A stretch of 64,000 nucleotides of DNA from Rhyacichthys aspro (lineage: Eukaryota > Chordata > Actinopteri > Gobiiformes > Rhyacichthyidae). The notes under the pieces are model-generated. The model saw only the letters and a list, made by a program, of their open reading frames with translations. It did no database searches and was not told the origin of the DNA. A program made the position numbers and the translations under genes. Positions 58,505 to 64,000 of the stretch are shown piece after piece; position 1 is the first letter of the stretch, and each line of letters begins with the position of its first letter. Where the stretch lies: positions 5,413,640 through 5,477,639 of the forward strand of contig CM072152.1 in assembly GCA_036850595.1 (NCBI GenBank). Reading direction: 5' to 3'.

Positions 58505-61500
58505 AAGCGCTACAATCTTAAGATGAATATTTTATTCAAAGAAGAGATTTCTGCAAAACTCCAGAAGAAATAACTGTAAAAACGTGTGAATGTTGTATCA
58601 CAACAAATGAAGTGAACCAAACTGAACTCTGTGCTCATTAAGGTCTTTGCGCCGATTGCACACACACCCACATATGTCCAACCTCCTCGGTCTTTTGCCT
58701 CTGTAAACATACAAATACACACAAACTGCGGTGAGTATATGCACAGACACAGCCTTGTGTACGCTAACAGCTGTGTTTGCTCTGGTCTCATGCTCTCAGG
58801 GCATGTGGCTCTTCCTCCCGGAGGAACACATGAGCTCTGACCCTCTGTGCTGTGCTGTTTCAAATTGTCCTTGCTCATTTCTCTCCCTTTTCCCTGTCTC
58901 TCTTTTCATTCCTGCTGGGGGATTAAAACAAGACACAAGCGGCAAGGCAAGCCAAAGGACAAAAAGTGGTAGAAGCGAGACATTTATTTAACCCGTTGTG
59001 TGTGTAGGCAGCAGTGAATGGCTCACCAATGAAATGGCTTGGACGACGTGCTGTGAATAGACAATCAAATCTGTGTGGTTTGTGGTGTTGTCTTTGATAG
59101 TTGTTTATTTGCTCAGAAAGATGATGTGGTCTAAGCCTGTCAGGGACAAATTATATATAAATATATAGACCTGATTTACCAGAAAACCTCCAGCTCGATA
59201 TTTGCTACACATCTATCAATAGTTTAGTATGTAAATACAGGCTTATTGACATGCTACGGCAGTGGATATTTCCTGACATTACTCCCATGGGGCCGCCTCC
59301 TTTCCACAGATATTGAGGACTAATTGGATTTTCAGGCTTTTATCTGCTCTAACTGACACATACAGTCCTTTCTTCACAGTTCTCTTTTGCTTTTATCCCC
59401 CCGTATTGTTTATCTCTCCGGGTGGCAGATGCTACATAAAACAGCAAAGCTAAAAGGCACAGGAAACCGCGACGTCCAAACAGACACATGCAATTATGCT
59501 TCGAATATGGAAGAAAAACACAACAATGAGCCTGTTAGAAAATAGTGTGTTTAGCCAAGCTTTTCTGAGTGCTAAACAACTTGACCAATGAGACAGCTTA
59601 TTATGCCGAGTTCACTTTCTTTTCTGGTCAACATATCCTCGCCTTGTCCTTGCCTTGTATCATTAAGAGGATACTTGCTCTGATGATTTTAGAAAGGAAA
59701 AAATTGCTATAAAGTAATTGTTTGCTGTAAAGAAATTTGATTCAATTTGGTTCAAATTCAAAATCTTTAACATGAAGGAGCAATTTAAGATTTAAGAGCA
59801 GCAAAGTCCAACATCTCCAGTATAAGATCTTTTATCATCTATAGTTAGCCACATTAGCCACGTCTCAATACCTAGACACGACTGTTGCTGTCAATGCACC
59901 ACCACTTCATGCATCTCACCAGAAAAGGTCTTACATTCTTTTAAAGAACATATAGTAAAACAGGCCCACCTCTTCTCATCCTCCACATCAAACATTAACA
60001 GTCCATTATCATGAATAAGGTGCATTAGCTTTGTCTGTTGATACCGCTCAGTACTGCCAACTCTTCAGGATTCAAAATTCCTCTTTACTTACAGTCTCTA
60101 GTCTTTGTCTTGTCCTCTTTAACTCTCTAAAAAACAGCAGGAGACATCTTGAAGGATAACAGCTGATACCTGGTGTCCACAGTTAGACCATGGTCCAGAC
60201 CAAAACTAGCAAAATGGCTCCTGTCAATACAGTTATATTTTTAGATCCAAAATTCAAGGCCTTTTCAAACCTTAAAAAAACGAAAACAAAAAACAAACAC
60301 TTTCAAGGATTTCAAACACCCACTGGCATTTTGTAAAAAGGAAACAACAACGCAGTACAATTATCTAGGACATTTTCTCTCATTTTTTGTGCCTTTTCGA
60401 TGACCAGAAAACTGGTCAACTATATTCTAGGTTTTCCAAGATGTGGGAACATATTTCTAATGCAAAGCCAGCCATGTAGTTTCAGTAAAGAGGGTTAGTT
60501 TTTCCTCACCTCAGCTCTTTGCACTAAGTGAACCGCCGCTGACAATGCTGATTCAGCCAGATAAGACAAAATGAGAGGGGATTTTTGCCATTTAGACAGA
60601 AGCCCAAGACAACATGAGTAAATATAACTCTCAGCAAAACTCATTAAAGGCTCTGGGCTGGAGGGGGGAGCACCATGGAGAGGGCAGCAGAATATGAGAT
60701 CATAGGGAATTAACTTCTAAAAGCATGTTTGAGGAACCAGGATCATCTGAGGTGATCCTAATGCTGAGTGATGCCTGGAAGTCGGAACACGAAGAAAAGT
60801 TTTGCTCCTCAGTCACTGGCTTGTAAAGAGGCTCTAAGAGACAGCAGCCATGCATCACCTGATAAAAACTTAATGGCTGCCATGTTTTATTGATAAGAGT
60901 GAATTATAAATGGTGTGACAACAGAGCGGGTCGTGTCACAGCATGGGCATGATGCTAAGAGACAGATATGTTACAATGGTCAGTAACATACAAGTGTACT
61001 TGTAGTTTCAACGCTTGGAGATAGGAGTGAAGAGAGTGCTTGATAAATCATCCAAAGACTTTGCCGAGGCGTTAATGTACTTTTCCCTTATAAATAAAAC
61101 ACCTTGGGCTTTGAAAGAGGCACAAAGTCTGATTCATCCAATCTGCAGCCCCATGAGAAGAAGCAGAACATGGGCAGAATATGAGAAAACCAAGGCAAAA
61201 ACAGACATTTATTACATATTGAAGAAGGCCGAGTCATGGCATATACTTGCAATTTAATCAGCTATGTCTGGTAATGCATATGAAATATGGAAGCAAAAGC
61301 CCACAAGCCTCTCTATCACGAACGCTGCAAGTCAGTGTGAGAACCTCGAGGCAGAGTCTGGAGAGAACAAAGCTCCCACTGCAGATGGATTTTTCCCAAA
61401 CATGAAAACTAGGCTCAGGCCAAGGCGCCCATATAAAACACAACAGAATAAAACAGAATGCTCAAGCAGAAATCTCCTCTTGTGTTTTCCCGAACACACA

Positions 61501-62390
61501 CATTTTCTTTTTCTCTGTTTTACATAGAGAAAGTGTTGGGTAAAGTATAAATATTCTTTACCAGAGTTGAATGCGGCTCGTTGCAACACTATCAACTCAA
61601 TCCGTTTGGTCATAATTGAGGCTGGCAGGCCTTTGCTAATGTGTGACTTTGTTCCCACTGGCCGGCCTCGCACTGAACAGAATGTGCACAATCTCCAAGG
61701 ACCCTTGAATTTACCAACAAAAGTCGGTATTCAGATGCTAATTATGCATCGGCATGCATTTATGTCAGACTAACTTTCTCCAGCAGGAGCGCGTGCGTGT
61801 TTATATAATGTGTGTTTGTGTGCATGCATTCATGTGTCACTACAGTTCAATACTGTATGGAATGCTATTTTCATGATAATAAGGGGACATGGTTTGTTTC
61901 CATCTTTCATTCAGTGTTAGGAAATCTCTTCCTCAGCACCAGAATCTTGACGACTGGCCAGTTCAGAAAATGATTATTCCAGTTAGTAATGTATGGGACA
62001 CGACACACAGATGCTTATTTGAAAAAGTCTGAATGACAAAGGTAATAACACAGGTTCTCTGTAAAATATTGTCTAATATGATTATTCAACAATCAGCTGG
62101 TCAATGCACACTGCTTTTAATATCAGTAATTGGATGTAGGGTGAAAGTGTAGACTATAACATAGTGTTTGTTTGTTAAATAATCCACAGCTGCAACTGAA
62201 CTAAGGTTAGCTAACCTGTAAGTATTAACACTGTGTAACTTTCACAAATTGTGGCTTTAACCAATGGCTGCTGCTTACACAGTGTGCTTTTAGTGAGGAC
62301 AAACAGCATGTGGACTGAAATGGAATAGTAATAAAAAATTTTGTTGCAAGTTGCAGTTCGCTGCTTGCACACGTTGCAAGTATCACATGC

Positions 62391-62958
62391 TAGGGCTGGA
62401 TGATATGGCTAAAAAATAAAATCCCCATTGTTTTTATTTTCAGACGATCTTAATCCCCCCTTTTTTGTACTGCTACTGACCTTTTTGTTTTGTTTTTGGC
62501 CAACACAAAACAACAACAGAAAGCAGTAGCAGCAGTGTGCATTTTAGTTTGATCCCTCTCTGTCCCCATAGACCATGTCTCATATAAGTTCAACTGCACA
62601 CAAAGCCTTGTTAGAAAATGTTAAAAGCTCTCCGACCACGAGGCAAATCTGGATAAATCAACTAAGTATGCTGTGCACTACAGAGATACTATGCTGTTTC
62701 TGTTGATCGGTTTCCTGCCACTTCGCTAAACCAGAGCATCTCAGACGTAATATGACTGCTTTCCCTGGTGATTATTAGTATTTTTAGCGTCTGCAGAGTC
62801 ATCACATACATTATTGGAGTTGTTTTCGCGTTAGCAGCAGCATTAGCCACGGCACCGTGTGCAGTGCAGTGTTAGAAGAAACATTTTTTTAGGTCACATG
62901 GCTATTTTTGACAATCAAAAATTAAAACTCAATTACTTTGACTTAGCACCCAGCTCTA
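62391..62958. mobile_element. probable old non-autonomous hAT-like element, 568 bp
   Basis: It starts TAGGGCTGGATGATATGG, a beginning seen in many fish DNA elements. It ends CACCCAGCTCTA, whose complement TAGAGCTGGGTG mirrors the start. The flanks TCACATGC (62383-62390) and GTACATGC (62959-62966) match at 6 of 8 positions, a decayed 8-bp duplication. No coding capacity. It sits in sulf2 intron 1. Confidence 0.6.
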
Positions 62959-64000
62959 GTACATGCAGAATCCAATAAAGAGTTATGAAGCCAGACATAG
63001 TTTTAAATGCAGAAAACATCTCGGCCCACATCTAAGGGACAGTCAATCCTGAATGTTATTTACCACAAAATGATGTTTATGTCCAAAAACACTACACACT
63101 GGAGAGGACATTTATTCGATGAAAAGTTTAAATACAATTTTGCAAGGTTATAATCTCATAACGCTCATTTGAAGAGACAACAAAGGAATGTGTCATAGCA
63201 AGATGTTGTGTCTCACTTAAGCTGACATTATCATTATCATACAGTTTCTCTTCTCAGACTGTCCTGGTGCTGACTCTAAGAGTTCTACTGAGAGTTCTAC
63301 TGGCCTCTAAATGAGGCTATATACTGGAGAAATTAGTTATGCAATGTTGCTTTGAACATAAATGTGTATGTGTATATGCAGTTATTTATGTTTCATTTCT
63401 CTTATATGTTTCTTACTCTAACAAAATAACTGTATTAATCATATTTTTACACATTCACACTAACACTGAAGTACAGCTTGTACTGTATTATGACGAACTA
63501 ATTATCAATTATATACTCATGATTAATAATGTATGGCTGTACAACTGATTAATGTCGGAAATGATAACTTTCTCAGTAAACCAGGCATGAATGAAAAATC
63601 TGCATGTCTTCTAAAGCTGAGATACAAACAACTAAACTAGTAAAGACCACCACAGTGACTTTATAGCAGTAACTATTTAGGCCAAAAGATGCATACCCAG
63701 CAGAATAATTGTTATCATAAAGATGTCATTATACAGCTTGCATAAAATCAACACTATTTTTTTACCACATGACTTTGACCTATTCCTATTTGTTCCATCA
63801 TGACCCCCATTGGCCTGTACATTACTAATACAGCTTAATGACACCTAAAACACCAGATCCTTTCACGGGTCACAGTGATCTGTCCAAACTTACAGGTCTG
63901 GGATGATAATACTGAAAGTTCAATAACTCTTGAACTGCTCTTTGGTGTCAAACGGGGACTACACATTTTGGTGACAAATGTGCTTTTACTTGCTAATAAC

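Larger units (their letters stand above)
56595..64000 (-). other. sulf2: sulf2 intron 1, partial, runs off the window
   Basis: More than 7.4 kb without a supported exon and without a CpG-rich block that could be the first promoter. It holds a CAG repeat (57641-57668), a TA repeat (58481-58504), a hAT-like element (62391-62958) and a compact block at 56741-56840 with homeodomain-type ATTA sites that could be conserved. Plus-strand ORFs under 95 codons here are unconvincing. Confidence 0.7.

Noticed and set aside
1..64000. CRISPR arrays, phage or plasmid genes, operons, tRNA or rRNA genes
   Set aside because: None seen; the two spliced vertebrate genes and the intron structure show this is a eukaryotic nuclear locus.

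Overview
The window is vertebrate nuclear DNA, almost certainly from a teleost fish: AT-rich, intron-rich, with short GT-AG introns, a hAT-type non-autonomous transposon of the kind common in fish, and two genes whose proteins match vertebrate families over their full length. It is not prokaryotic or viral, and I see no CRISPR array, operon or rRNA/tRNA gene. Exons were read by hand from translation, GT/AG sites and phase. Family assignments rest on remembered homology, not on a search.

Both recognised genes lie on the minus strand, in tandem. From high to low coordinates, sulf2 (extracellular heparan-sulfate 6-O-endosulfatase) enters at the right edge inside its first intron. Its start codon is at 56540, and 20 coding exons run to a stop at 45053; they join into an unbroken frame of 883 codons plus stop. 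Its likely poly(A) signal is near 43755. About 0.7-0.9 kb further on lies the promoter of arhgap39 (Vilse/CrGAP, a WW-MyTH4-RhoGAP protein). Its ATG is at 42857 and its stop at 2380, with two introns of roughly 14 kb. Eleven exons give 1,154 residues if a 96-nt second exon is included, or 1,122 without it.

The two genes are probably independent in mechanism: SULF2 edits heparan sulfate outside the cell, while ARHGAP39 switches off Rac/Cdc42 inside it. Both families have nevertheless been linked to axon guidance, ARHGAP39 through Slit-Robo signalling and Sulfs through heparan-sulfate-dependent cues.

The most interesting observations are these: (1) a second GC-rich promoter inside arhgap39 (about 15.7-16.0 kb) with its own in-frame first exon, predicting an isoform without the WW domains; (2) a 96-nt open, phase-matched exon after exon 1; (3) a 93-nt exon whose skipping would create a stop codon at the splice junction, next to a pair of in-frame donor sites; (4) a (TG)n tract just upstream of a frame-preserving, basic sulf2 exon; (5) a 415-bp hAT element with a perfect 8-bp target duplication; (6) RFX X-box-like motifs upstream of and within arhgap39. 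The long introns otherwise hold old repeat fragments, microsatellites and a few possibly conserved non-coding blocks that cannot be confirmed without alignments.
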